From Planctomycetota bacterium (GTDB taxonomy: Bacteria; Planctomycetota; UBA8742; UBA2392): 64,000 nt of DNA. Shown here piece by piece: positions 54,340 through 62,696 of the stretch. The notes below the pieces were generated by a model, which worked only from the letters and a program-made list of their open reading frames with translations, ran no database searches and was not told the DNA's origin. Within the stretch, counting starts at the first letter, position 1. Each line of letters starts with the position of its first letter. Where the stretch lies: NCBI GenBank assembly GCA_019912315.1, contig JAIOJA010000013.1:1-64000 (forward strand), given 5' to 3'. The position numbers were made by a program, and so were the translations under genes.

Positions 54340-54705
54340 TTAATTCGGGCGCAGCGGGCGCCCGTTAATATCGGTAAAGTCATCGCTGGTAAGCATGATG
54401 ATGCCGTCCACCAACGGCCAGATGCCGCCCATCCCACACGTAACCCAGGTTACTGCAATCTGGGCGATGGCGATGCCGGTATGTCCGGTATAGAAACGCC
54501 CAACGCCGAAACCGCCGAGAAAAATCTGCAGCAGTCCGGCGACCAGTTTCTGCTTATCAGAGTACGGAGCGCCCGTGCGCGGGTGACGACCGTAAGGGGC
54601 CTCTGGGTCCTGGCCCTGGGGCGCATAGCCGCCCTGCTGCGGCGGATGGCCGCCGTGCTGTGGTTGACCCTGCGGTGGATAGCCTTGCGGGGGGCTTCCT
54701 GCCAT
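54340..54705 (-). CDS. TM2-domain membrane protein
   Basis: 121 residues. A Pro/Gln/Gly-rich N-terminus (PPQGYPPQGQPQHGG) precedes a TM2 domain: SDKQKLVAGLLQIFLGGFGVGRFYTG, then IAIAQIAVTWVTCGMGGIWPLVDGIIML. The G-x-x-G-x-x-R-F-Y loop between the two helices is the TM2 hallmark. The function of TM2 proteins in bacteria is unknown. Its place between atpD and atpC is odd; whether it affects the ATP synthase cannot be told from sequence. The stop is followed immediately by repeat arrays. Confidence 0.85.
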   Translation of the reverse strand: MAGSPPQGYPPQGQPQHGGHPPQQGGYAPQGQDPEAPYGRHPRTGAPYSDKQKLVAGLLQIFLGGFGVGRFYTGHTGIAIAQIAVTWVTCGMGGIWPLVDGIIMLTSDDFTDINGRPLRPN

Positions 54706-54732
54706 GGCACTTCTCCGTCAGTGACTGAGCGA

Positions 54733-56187
<1,455 letters not shown>

Positions 56188-56300
56188 TCAGCGCCGAATC
56201 AAACCCCTCTAGGGGTGCGCGATACTAACCAGACAAAGGTGGGAGTAAAGCGCCCATTTTGGCGCATTTTCCGTGCGCAAAGTCGCGCCGGGGAAGGGGT

Positions 56301-57407
56301 TTAGTACAGCAGCCAGGCCAGCAGGAAGATGCCCCCAAAAACCACGCTGATGACGCCGTTCACGGTGAAGAAGGCCAGGTTGACCCGCTTGAGGTTGTCG
56401 TGCTTCACGAGTGAATGCTGGTAGATCATCCCGACCAGCATCACGCACGGCGCGGCCCAGACCCAGGTTGCGATCTCCGTGTACTGGCGAGTGTCCATGC
56501 CGCCGACAGAGGCCGGGTTCAGCAGCAGCCAAACGAATGCGAAAAAAAGCGCGGCGCTGAAAAGGTGCATCAGCCGGCTGATCCAGAGCGCGCCTTTGCG
56601 CCCGAACCGCGCGGGGATGGATTTGAGCTTGTGGTCGCGGTCGAACTCGTCGTCCTGCAAGGCGTAGATCACGTCAAAACCTGCCACCCAAAGCATGACG
56701 GCACCGCCGAGAAGCCAGGGCAGTGACTCGGCAACGGATTCCCAGCCGAGTCCGCTCCATTGTGTGTCGACTATTGCGACGACTTTTGCCCGAGCAGCGA
56801 GCATGAAGTCCGGCAGAACTCCCGTCGCGGCGATCTCCACGTTCCCGTCCGGTGCCATTGCCCGCACTGCAACCCAAGCGCCAACTGGCGCTAGCCCCAA
56901 TGACATTCCAAGCACGAGGTGGCACAGCCACGTAAACCGCTTCGTGAGAGGGTAGAGCAGCATCAACAGGATCGGAATCGGGGACAACGCCAACACAACG
57001 TCGCTCAACACGGCGCACGCGCCGAAATAGACAACGGCCATCCCTACCACAAACACCCAAGCCTGGGTGAGCGTCATCGCGCCGGCTGGCAATTCGCGGA
57101 CGGCCGTACGTGGATTCTTGGCGTCAATCTTGCGGTCGAGTATGCGATTGACTGCCATGGCGAAACTGCGAGCGCCGACCATGCAGAGGAGAATCAACAG
57201 CAGCAGTGTCCACAGGAAGGGCACATGCTGATCGAAGCTGCCGCTGTTCATGCCCGTGCCGTCCGGGCCGGGCAGGATGTAGATGTACCTGGTTGGTACG
57301 GCGTAGGCCACGATCATGCCCGTCAACGCAAACGGCAAGGCGAACACCGTGTGGGCGAGTTTTACAAAACTCGCGTAGGTCTTGATGAGTTTGATCGGGC
57401 TTTGCAT
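56301..57407 (-). CDS. ubiA: UbiA-family prenyltransferase
   Basis: 368 residues, starting at MQSPIKLIKTYASFVKLAHTVFALPFALTGM; an earlier ATG would overlap the repeat region. Both Asp-rich prenyl-diphosphate motifs are present: NRILDRKIDAKNPRT at ~105-119 and DVIYALQDDEFDRDHKLKS at ~258-276. Eight or nine membrane helices. The family attaches polyprenyl chains to 4-hydroxybenzoate or similar rings (ubiquinone or menaquinone) or haem. The long loop between the third and fourth helices and the ~70 residues between motifs are larger than in E. coli UbiA. ubiX elsewhere in the window is consistent with a quinone pathway. Confidence 0.88.
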   Translation of the reverse strand: MQSPIKLIKTYASFVKLAHTVFALPFALTGMIVAYAVPTRYIYILPGPDGTGMNSGSFDQHVPFLWTLLLLILLCMVGARSFAMAVNRILDRKIDAKNPRTAVRELPAGAMTLTQAWVFVVGMAVVYFGACAVLSDVVLALSPIPILLMLLYPLTKRFTWLCHLVLGMSLGLAPVGAWVAVRAMAPDGNVEIAATGVLPDFMLAARAKVVAIVDTQWSGLGWESVAESLPWLLGGAVMLWVAGFDVIYALQDDEFDRDHKLKSIPARFGRKGALWISRLMHLFSAALFFAFVWLLLNPASVGGMDTRQYTEIATWVWAAPCVMLVGMIYQHSLVKHDNLKRVNLAFFTVNGVISVVFGGIFLLAWLLY

Positions 57408-57420
57408 TTGCGCAGCGTAG

Positions 57421-57511
57421 CATGGCCGTCCCGGCCATGGAGTAGCACGGGTGTCTCGCCCGTGCGGCACAAGCCGGAGGCTTGTGCTACTACATCGGCC
57501 AGAGGCCGATG
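57421..57511. repeat. Four consecutive REP-like hairpins
   Basis: Four adjacent short palindromes: CATGGCC-GTCCC-GGCCATG (57421-57439), GCACGGGTGTCTCGCCCGTGC (written 57445-57465, near-perfect), GCACAAGCC-GGA-GGCTTGTGC (57467-57487) and CATCGGCC-AGA-GGCCGATG (57493-57511). Most are flanked by TAG or GCTAC. They fill the ubiA to ketosynthase spacer and end at the ketosynthase stop codon. Confidence 0.75.
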
Positions 57512-58636
57512 CTACTTCGTCAGCACATAGGCCGCGTGGTTGCCGCTGATGCTGGGGGCGTTGTGCAGAACTGTCTTTGGTGGCGCGACTTTCACCCCTG
57601 CTGGCTTGCCGCTGGCCAGGGGCTGATAAAATTCCCCGTTGCTCAGCATCAACACATTGGCCGCGAATTGCAGTACACCTGCGCTCGGTGATGTACCGAA
57701 GTTCCCTCGGTGGCTGAGTACGGTTGCGTCACCGATGTTCCCCAGCAACTCGTCTTGCTGATCGTTCAGCTTCGCGCTGCGTGCTCCGCCGTCGCGGTTG
57801 TTGGTGAACAGGCCTATCTCGGGGCTGTCGCTCGCTTCCCAGGTTTCTCTCGCGAGTTCGCCGCCGTGGTCCCAGCGTCCGGTGCGAACGCCGACTACCC
57901 GTGCCAGGCTGCGACGCGAGGAGTCATCACGCTCCAGCACGAAGACGGCCGCGCCGTCGCCCGGCACGATTCCCCGGCGCGAGCCCCACGGGTCCAGCCC
58001 TGACAAATTCTCGCGCACGAACAGCTGGGTGCGCGACGCGAACTCGTGAAGCATGGGTGTCAGCTCGTCGCCGCCGCCCACGAGAATCACGTCGGCGCGC
58101 TTTGACTCAAGCAGCTGCACGGCCGTATCGAGCGCGCCCTCAAAACAGATGTCGCGTTGGGCTGTCGTTAAATTCACGCCCTGGGCGTTGATATCGAGCG
58201 CGATCTGGCTGGCCATGATGCCGTGCACGCTGTTCATGAATTGCAGCGGGCTGGCGTTGGCCTCGCCGTTGTCGAGCCAGGAATCCATGAACTTCTGTGT
58301 CGGATCAAGCGCGCCAAAGCCGGTGCCGAAGCAGACCCCCAGGCGCGTCGGGTCCAGTGTTGACGGGTCAAGTTCGGCGTGTTTCAAAGCTTGCCGCGCG
58401 GCGACTGCACTCATGCGCGCCAGGCGGAACATGCGGCGCAACTTGCGCGGCTCGATCAGCCTTTCAGGCTCCGCGGGCACGGCCATGTAGGCGGGGGCCT
58501 TCACGACGCTGCCGTCGAAGCGCTCAAACTCGTGCAGGGCACAGGCATTCACGCCGTCAAGCAGGGCACGGCGAAACGCCGCCGGGTTTGGCCCCAACGC
58601 CGAAACAACTCCCAAACCAGTGACAACCACACCCAT
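57512..58636 (-). CDS. Divergent beta-ketoacyl synthase-like protein (KS1, chain-length-factor-like)
   Basis: 374 residues with the thiolase fold: VVVTGLGVVSALGPN at the start, RLGVCFGTGFGAL, VILVGGGDELT and DGAAVFVLER. A Cys164 is present in QRDICFEGALD, aligned with the usual nucleophile. The two active-site His regions look lost: the HGTGT segment reads FTNNRDGGA and the GH segment reads SHRGNFGTS. It is therefore unlikely to condense acyl chains like KS2 and KS3, and may act as a chain-length factor or decarboxylating partner. It is last in the ACP-KS2-GxxExxY-KS1 operon, 26 bp after the GxxExxY gene. Confidence 0.75.
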   Translation of the reverse strand: MGVVVTGLGVVSALGPNPAAFRRALLDGVNACALHEFERFDGSVVKAPAYMAVPAEPERLIEPRKLRRMFRLARMSAVAARQALKHAELDPSTLDPTRLGVCFGTGFGALDPTQKFMDSWLDNGEANASPLQFMNSVHGIMASQIALDINAQGVNLTTAQRDICFEGALDTAVQLLESKRADVILVGGGDELTPMLHEFASRTQLFVRENLSGLDPWGSRRGIVPGDGAAVFVLERDDSSRRSLARVVGVRTGRWDHGGELARETWEASDSPEIGLFTNNRDGGARSAKLNDQQDELLGNIGDATVLSHRGNFGTSPSAGVLQFAANVLMLSNGEFYQPLASGKPAGVKVAPPKTVLHNAPSISGNHAAYVLTK

Positions 58637-58662
58637 TCAACTCAATCCCAATTCCAAAATCG

Positions 58663-59064
58663 CTACACTCTCGGTTGCGGGTTCATGATCCGGTGCATCG
58701 CGCCGCGGATGCTCGGCACGCTGAAGTTGACCGTGATGCCGAGCGGCAAACCCGACACCCGCAGAATCGCCTGCATCTCCTGGTCGTGGAACTGCGTCAG
58801 GTTCTCGACACTGTATACGGCGACGGCCACCAGCCCGTTCGCGATCAGCGGAATCGTAATACCGTCTTCAACGCGGGCGTCACCGTATACGATGGGCACA
58901 TTGACATCGGTCTGGACTTTCAGTCCGTTCGATTCGAGTTCATGCACCACGCAGGCTTTGTAGGTGGCCGCCGGCAGGCTGCGTCCCAATGCGCCATGCA
59001 CCGCGTCGCAGGCCTGAAATATCTGCTGGAACAGCCAGTTCAGTTGCTGTGTACGGTCTTCCAT
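58663..59064 (-). CDS. GxxExxY-family protein with lost catalytic residues (pseudo-nuclease)
   Basis: 133 residues. The fold matches GxxExxY/PDDEXK_3 proteins along its length: AVHGALGRSLPAATYKACVVHELE, VNVPIVYGDARVEDG, VAVYSVENLTQFHDQEMQA and RVSGLPLGITVNFSVPS. The four family catalytic positions are gone: Glu of GxxExxY is Ala (LPAATY), Asp of the R-x-D-L-strand is Pro, and the E-x-K pair is Ala/Tyr (VAVYSVE). So it should not cut DNA. The ATG overlaps the KS2 stop by one base (TAATG), tying translation to the ketosynthase. A structural or regulatory role in the lipid-like cluster is inferred. Confidence 0.7.
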   Translation of the reverse strand: MEDRTQQLNWLFQQIFQACDAVHGALGRSLPAATYKACVVHELESNGLKVQTDVNVPIVYGDARVEDGITIPLIANGLVAVAVYSVENLTQFHDQEMQAILRVSGLPLGITVNFSVPSIRGAMHRIMNPQPRV

Positions 59065-60284
59065 TATGCCTCCGAGAACAGCAGGGCCGCGTTGTTTCCG
59101 CCGAACCCGAAACTGTTCGACAGCACGTGTTTCAAACCTGGCGCGCTGCGCGCTTCGGTCACAAGATCCAGCGCCGCGTCTTCCAGGGGGCTGCGCAGTC
59201 CGAGATTCACCGGCAGCGTCTTGTGCCGCAGCGCCCACAGGGAGATGACAGCTTCTATACCTCCCGCAGCGGCCAGGGTGTGTCCGGTGAATCTCTTGGT
59301 GCTGCTGACGGGCACGTTGCCGAACACTTCACTGATCGCGCGAGCCTCCGTGCTGTCGTTGTCACGCGTTGCCGTGCCGTGCGCGTTGATGTAGCCGACG
59401 TCACCGGGTTGTAGCCCGGCCATGCTCAAGGCCTCGCGCATGGCGACAATCGCGCCTTTGCCTTCAGGGTGCGGCGCCGTCAGGTGGTACGCGTCGCAGG
59501 AGTGACCGTAGCCGGTCAAGAGCGCCAGCACTTCCGCGCCGCGTGTTCGCGCGTGATCGAGGGTTTCCAGTACCAGTATCCCCGCGCCTTCACCGACCAT
59601 CATTCCCTGGCGGTCGCGGTCAAAGGGGCGCGGGCCGTCAGGGCTCACCACCTTCAGACTGCAGAATCCGTTGAATGCGATGCGCGAAAGGCTGTCCGCG
59701 CCGCCCGCCAGCATGACCTCGGCGCGACCGTTGCGCAGCACATCCACCGCCAGTCCGATGGCGTTGGCCGCGCTGCTGCATGCGGTCATGTAGCTCATGG
59801 TCGGGCCGCGCAGCTTGAACACGTCCGCCATGCGGTCGAGCGTGTTCGCGCCCTCGTGAACGAGGGCGCCGCTGAGGTTCAATCTGGTGGACTCGCCGGC
59901 CTTGGCGCGCCGTCTGGCTTCCACATACAGGAGCTCGCTCGTGAGCGTGCCGCACACGCTCTGGCCCATGTGTGCGCCGATCAACACATCTGGCGACAGC
60001 TTCGCTTGCTTGACGGCCTCGGCAGAGGCAACCAGCGCCAGAGCATCGGAGCGCGAAAGACGCTTGCGTATACGCGGGGTAAGTCCCGGCACGTCGCTCA
60101 GGTCGGCGTCCAGGTCGCCGTGGTACTGCCCGACAGGGAAGTCCGCGAGCTCGGATTGCCACAGCGTGAGTCTGCCGACGCCCTCACGAGCTACCCGCAA
60201 TGCGCGGTCCAGCGTGTCCATGCCGCGCCCGAAGGCGCCGATGACGCCCGCGCCCGTAATGGCAATCTGCGGGGGTGGGGCCAT
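59064..60284 (-). CDS. Beta-ketoacyl-ACP synthase (KS2)
   Basis: 406 residues, KAS I/II type with a complete Cys-His-His triad: Cys169 in MTACSSAANA, His302 in NAHGTATRDND, His335 in RFTGHTLAAAG, and Lys330 in SSTK. Other landmarks: PFDRDRQGMMVGEGAGILVLE and LSNSFGFGGNNAAL. It elongates acyl-ACP with malonyl-ACP. It lies 5 bp after the ACP gene and its stop overlaps the GxxExxY start, so the three are translated together. Confidence 0.92.
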   Translation of the reverse strand: MAPPPQIAITGAGVIGAFGRGMDTLDRALRVAREGVGRLTLWQSELADFPVGQYHGDLDADLSDVPGLTPRIRKRLSRSDALALVASAEAVKQAKLSPDVLIGAHMGQSVCGTLTSELLYVEARRRAKAGESTRLNLSGALVHEGANTLDRMADVFKLRGPTMSYMTACSSAANAIGLAVDVLRNGRAEVMLAGGADSLSRIAFNGFCSLKVVSPDGPRPFDRDRQGMMVGEGAGILVLETLDHARTRGAEVLALLTGYGHSCDAYHLTAPHPEGKGAIVAMREALSMAGLQPGDVGYINAHGTATRDNDSTEARAISEVFGNVPVSSTKRFTGHTLAAAGGIEAVISLWALRHKTLPVNLGLRSPLEDAALDLVTEARSAPGLKHVLSNSFGFGGNNAALLFSEA

Positions 60285-60289
60285 GTGCC

Positions 60290-60547
60290 CTACTTTTTGC
60301 GGTTTTCAGACACGAACGCGGCCAGTGAGTCCAGTGTCGCGAAAGCCCGCTTGCCGACGTCCGACGACTCGATCTTCGCGCCGTAGGTGGTTTCCATCAG
60401 CATGACAAGCTCGAGAGCGTCTACGCTGTCGAGGCCCAGACCTTCCCCGAACAGCGGTGCGGCGGGGTCTACCGCTTCCGGGTCCACATCTTCGAGGTTC
60501 AAATGTTCAATGATCAGCGTTTTGAGCTCAGTGACCAGGGCTTCCAC
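60290..60547 (-). CDS. Acyl carrier protein
   Basis: 85 residues. The phosphopantetheine site is Ser41 in LGLDSVDALELVML; GEGLGLDSVDALE is the form seen in dedicated ACPs of aryl-polyene and similar clusters, rather than the DSLD-x-VEL of housekeeping AcpP. Helix I starts LVTELKTLIIEHLNLEDVD. First gene of the minus-strand operon and divergent from fabG, with a 121-bp shared promoter region in which I see no clear boxes. Confidence 0.92.
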   Translation of the reverse strand: MEALVTELKTLIIEHLNLEDVDPEAVDPAAPLFGEGLGLDSVDALELVMLMETTYGAKIESSDVGKRAFATLDSLAAFVSENRKK

Positions 60548-60668
60548 GTATACGTCCTTGATTGCTGCCGCCCCACAAATCTGCGCGCCCTACTCGACGC
60601 GCGTCCAACCGGCTAATATACGCGGTCTTCACACTTAGTGTAAAGCGGCAGGACCCGGGGAGTTTGCG

Positions 60669-61394
60669 TTGGGCAAGATTGCTTTAGTAACTGGGGCTTC
60701 ACGCGGCATCGGGCGGGCAATTGCGTTGCGCCTGGCGAAGGACGGATATCGTGTCTGGGCCAATTTCGGTGCCAGCAAGGACGCCGCCGACAGCCTTTGC
60801 GCGCAGATAGAATCCGCTGGTGGCAGCGCGATCCCGGTCGCGTTTGACGTAGCCGGCGGCGAAAGTGTGCGTAATGCCCTTGAGCCGTTGATCGAATCCG
60901 AAGCTGCGCCCGACATTGTCGTCAGCAACGCCGGCGTGACCCGCGACGGTCTGCTGGCCATGACCAGCCAGGAAGACTGGGACAAGGTCATTGATACCAA
61001 CCTGGGTGGCTTCTACCACGTGACCAAAGCCTGCCTGCGCGGGATGTTGCGGCGCCGCAGCGGGCGGGTGATCGCCATCAGCAGTATCAGCGGGCAGATG
61101 GGCAATGCCGGGCAGGTGAATTACTCCGCCAGCAAGGCCGGCCTGATCGGCGCGTGCAAAGCGCTGGCCAAGGAGATTGCGAGCCGCAAGATTACCGTGA
61201 ACGTCGTCGCGCCGGGGTTTGTCGAGACGGACATGGTCAAGGACCTGCCGAAGGATGAGTTGTCGAAGCACGTGCCGCTGGGGCGCTTCGGTACGCCGGA
61301 AGAGATCGCTGCGGCAGTCAGCTTCCTGGCATCGGATGAAGCCGGGTACATCACCGGGCAGGTGCTCGGCGTAAATGGCGGGATGTACATGTGA
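60669..61394 (+). CDS. 3-oxoacyl-ACP reductase, FabG-like
   Basis: 241-residue SDR. It starts at TTG (MGKIALVTGASRGIGRAIAL), with GGGGAG nine bases upstream; no in-frame ATG fits. Rossmann motif TGASRGIG at 8-15, NAG at 87-89, catalytic Ser139, Tyr152 and Lys156 in ISSISGQMGNAGQVNYSASKAG, and the C-terminal LASDEAGYITGQVLGVNGGMYM typical of FabG. Reduces beta-ketoacyl-ACP with NADPH. First gene of the plus-strand half of the cluster, 85 bp before KS3, with repeats in between. Confidence 0.92.
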   Translation: MGKIALVTGASRGIGRAIALRLAKDGYRVWANFGASKDAADSLCAQIESAGGSAIPVAFDVAGGESVRNALEPLIESEAAPDIVVSNAGVTRDGLLAMTSQEDWDKVIDTNLGGFYHVTKACLRGMLRRRSGRVIAISSISGQMGNAGQVNYSASKAGLIGACKALAKEIASRKITVNVVAPGFVETDMVKDLPKDELSKHVPLGRFGTPEEIAAAVSFLASDEAGYITGQVLGVNGGMYM

Positions 61395-61395
61395 A

Positions 61396-61478
61396 CAGGT
61401 GTCAGGTGTCAGGTGTCAGAGAAGGGCGACGCACCGGCAGTTCCCTGAAACCTGAAACCTGAGACCTGAGACCTGAAC
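61396..61478. repeat. Paired heptanucleotide arrays between fabG and KS3
   Basis: CAGGTGT three times (61396-61416) and, 27 bases on, CCTGAAA, CCTGAAA, CCTGAGA, CCTGAGA, CCTGAAC (61444-61478). The units are reverse complements of each other with one mismatch (CCTGACA against CCTGARA), so the arrays can pair into a long hairpin. The second array ends one base before the KS3 ATG and takes the place of a ribosome-binding site. Confidence 0.8.
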
Positions 61479-61479
61479 C

Positions 61480-62694
61480 ATGACTGAACGCGTATTCATT
61501 ACAGGCCTCGCCGCCGTTTCCTGCATCGGTATTTCGCTTGCCGAGATTGAGGATGGTCTGCGCACCGGGCGCAGCGGTGTGGTGCTGGATGAGCAGCGTC
61601 GCGAACTTGGGTTTCGGTCTGGTCTGACTGGCGCCGTCACGGGCTTTGACCCGAAAGAACGCCTGGATCGCAAGGCTCGAAAATCCATGCACGAGAGCGC
61701 CCAGTGGTGCGCCTTTTCAGCCCTATCAGCGATTGAACAAGCGGGTATTGACCCGGCCAGTCTGCGCAACCCGCGCACCGGGCTGATCATCGGCAACGAT
61801 AGCACCAGCGGGCCGAACGTCGAAGTCGCGGACGCTGTGCGTCGCGACCGCACGACCCAGCAGCTCGGCAGCGGCTACATTTTCCAGTGCATGAACAGCA
61901 CTGCCAGCATGAATCTGAACGCGCTGCTTGGCACGCAAGGCGCGGCCTGGACACTGGCTGCCGCTTGCGCCAGCGGCGCGCACGCGGTGGGGCAGGGTTT
62001 AATGCTGATTCGCAGCGGAATGCAGGACGTCGTGATCACCGGCGGCATGCAGGAGATCAACTGGGAAAGCATGGCCAGCTTCGACGCGCTTGGCACGTTC
62101 AGCAAACGCGAAGACGCGCAGGCCGCCAGCAGACCGTTTGACAGGGCACGCGACGGGTTGGTACCAAGCGGCGGCGCGGCAGCACTGATTCTGGAAAGCG
62201 AAAGTCACCTCAAGGCCCGCGGCGGAACACCCTTGTGCGAAGTACGCGGCTACGGCTTCAGCAGCGACGGCGAGCATTTGACATTGCCAAGCGGAGACGG
62301 CGCGCGACGGGCGATTCGAGCGGCCTTGGGCAATGCTGAACTTGAACCCGGCGCCATCGACTACATCAATGCACACGCCACCAGCACACCCATCGGCGAC
62401 GTGAAAGAGGCCGAGGCGATTCGCGAGGTATTCGGCGAAGACACGCCGGTCAGCAGTACCAAGAGCATGACCGGACACGAGTGCTGGATGAGCGGCGCCA
62501 GCGAGATCCTGTACAGCGCGCTGATGCTGCAAGGCAATTTCATTGCACCGAACATTAACTTCGAGACGCAGGAAGAGGGCGCGGCGAAAATCAACGTCGT
62601 CGGCAAGACTCTTGAGAAGCCGCTGAAGAACGTGCTAGTCAACAGTTTCGGCTTCGGTGGCACGAACGCGTCGGTCATCATTTCGCGCGTGTAG
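61480..62694 (+). CDS. Beta-ketoacyl-ACP synthase (KS3)
   Basis: 404 residues with an intact triad: Cys163 in LAAACASGAHA, His299 in NAHATSTPIGD, Lys328 in SSTK and His333 in MTGHECWMSGASE. The GHECWMSGASE variant is seen in FabB/FabF-like enzymes of specialised clusters. C-terminus LVNSFGFGGTNASVIIS. No Shine-Dalgarno is visible because a heptanucleotide array fills the leader. Its stop is 2 bp ahead of the FAD oxidoreductase ATG. Confidence 0.92.
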   Translation: MTERVFITGLAAVSCIGISLAEIEDGLRTGRSGVVLDEQRRELGFRSGLTGAVTGFDPKERLDRKARKSMHESAQWCAFSALSAIEQAGIDPASLRNPRTGLIIGNDSTSGPNVEVADAVRRDRTTQQLGSGYIFQCMNSTASMNLNALLGTQGAAWTLAAACASGAHAVGQGLMLIRSGMQDVVITGGMQEINWESMASFDALGTFSKREDAQAASRPFDRARDGLVPSGGAAALILESESHLKARGGTPLCEVRGYGFSSDGEHLTLPSGDGARRAIRAALGNAELEPGAIDYINAHATSTPIGDVKEAEAIREVFGEDTPVSSTKSMTGHECWMSGASEILYSALMLQGNFIAPNINFETQEEGAAKINVVGKTLEKPLKNVLVNSFGFGGTNASVIISRV

Positions 62695-62696
62695 CC

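Noticed and set aside
61396..61478. CRISPR-like array
   Set aside because: Units are 7 bp with no spacers and no cas genes are present; these are short tandem repeats.
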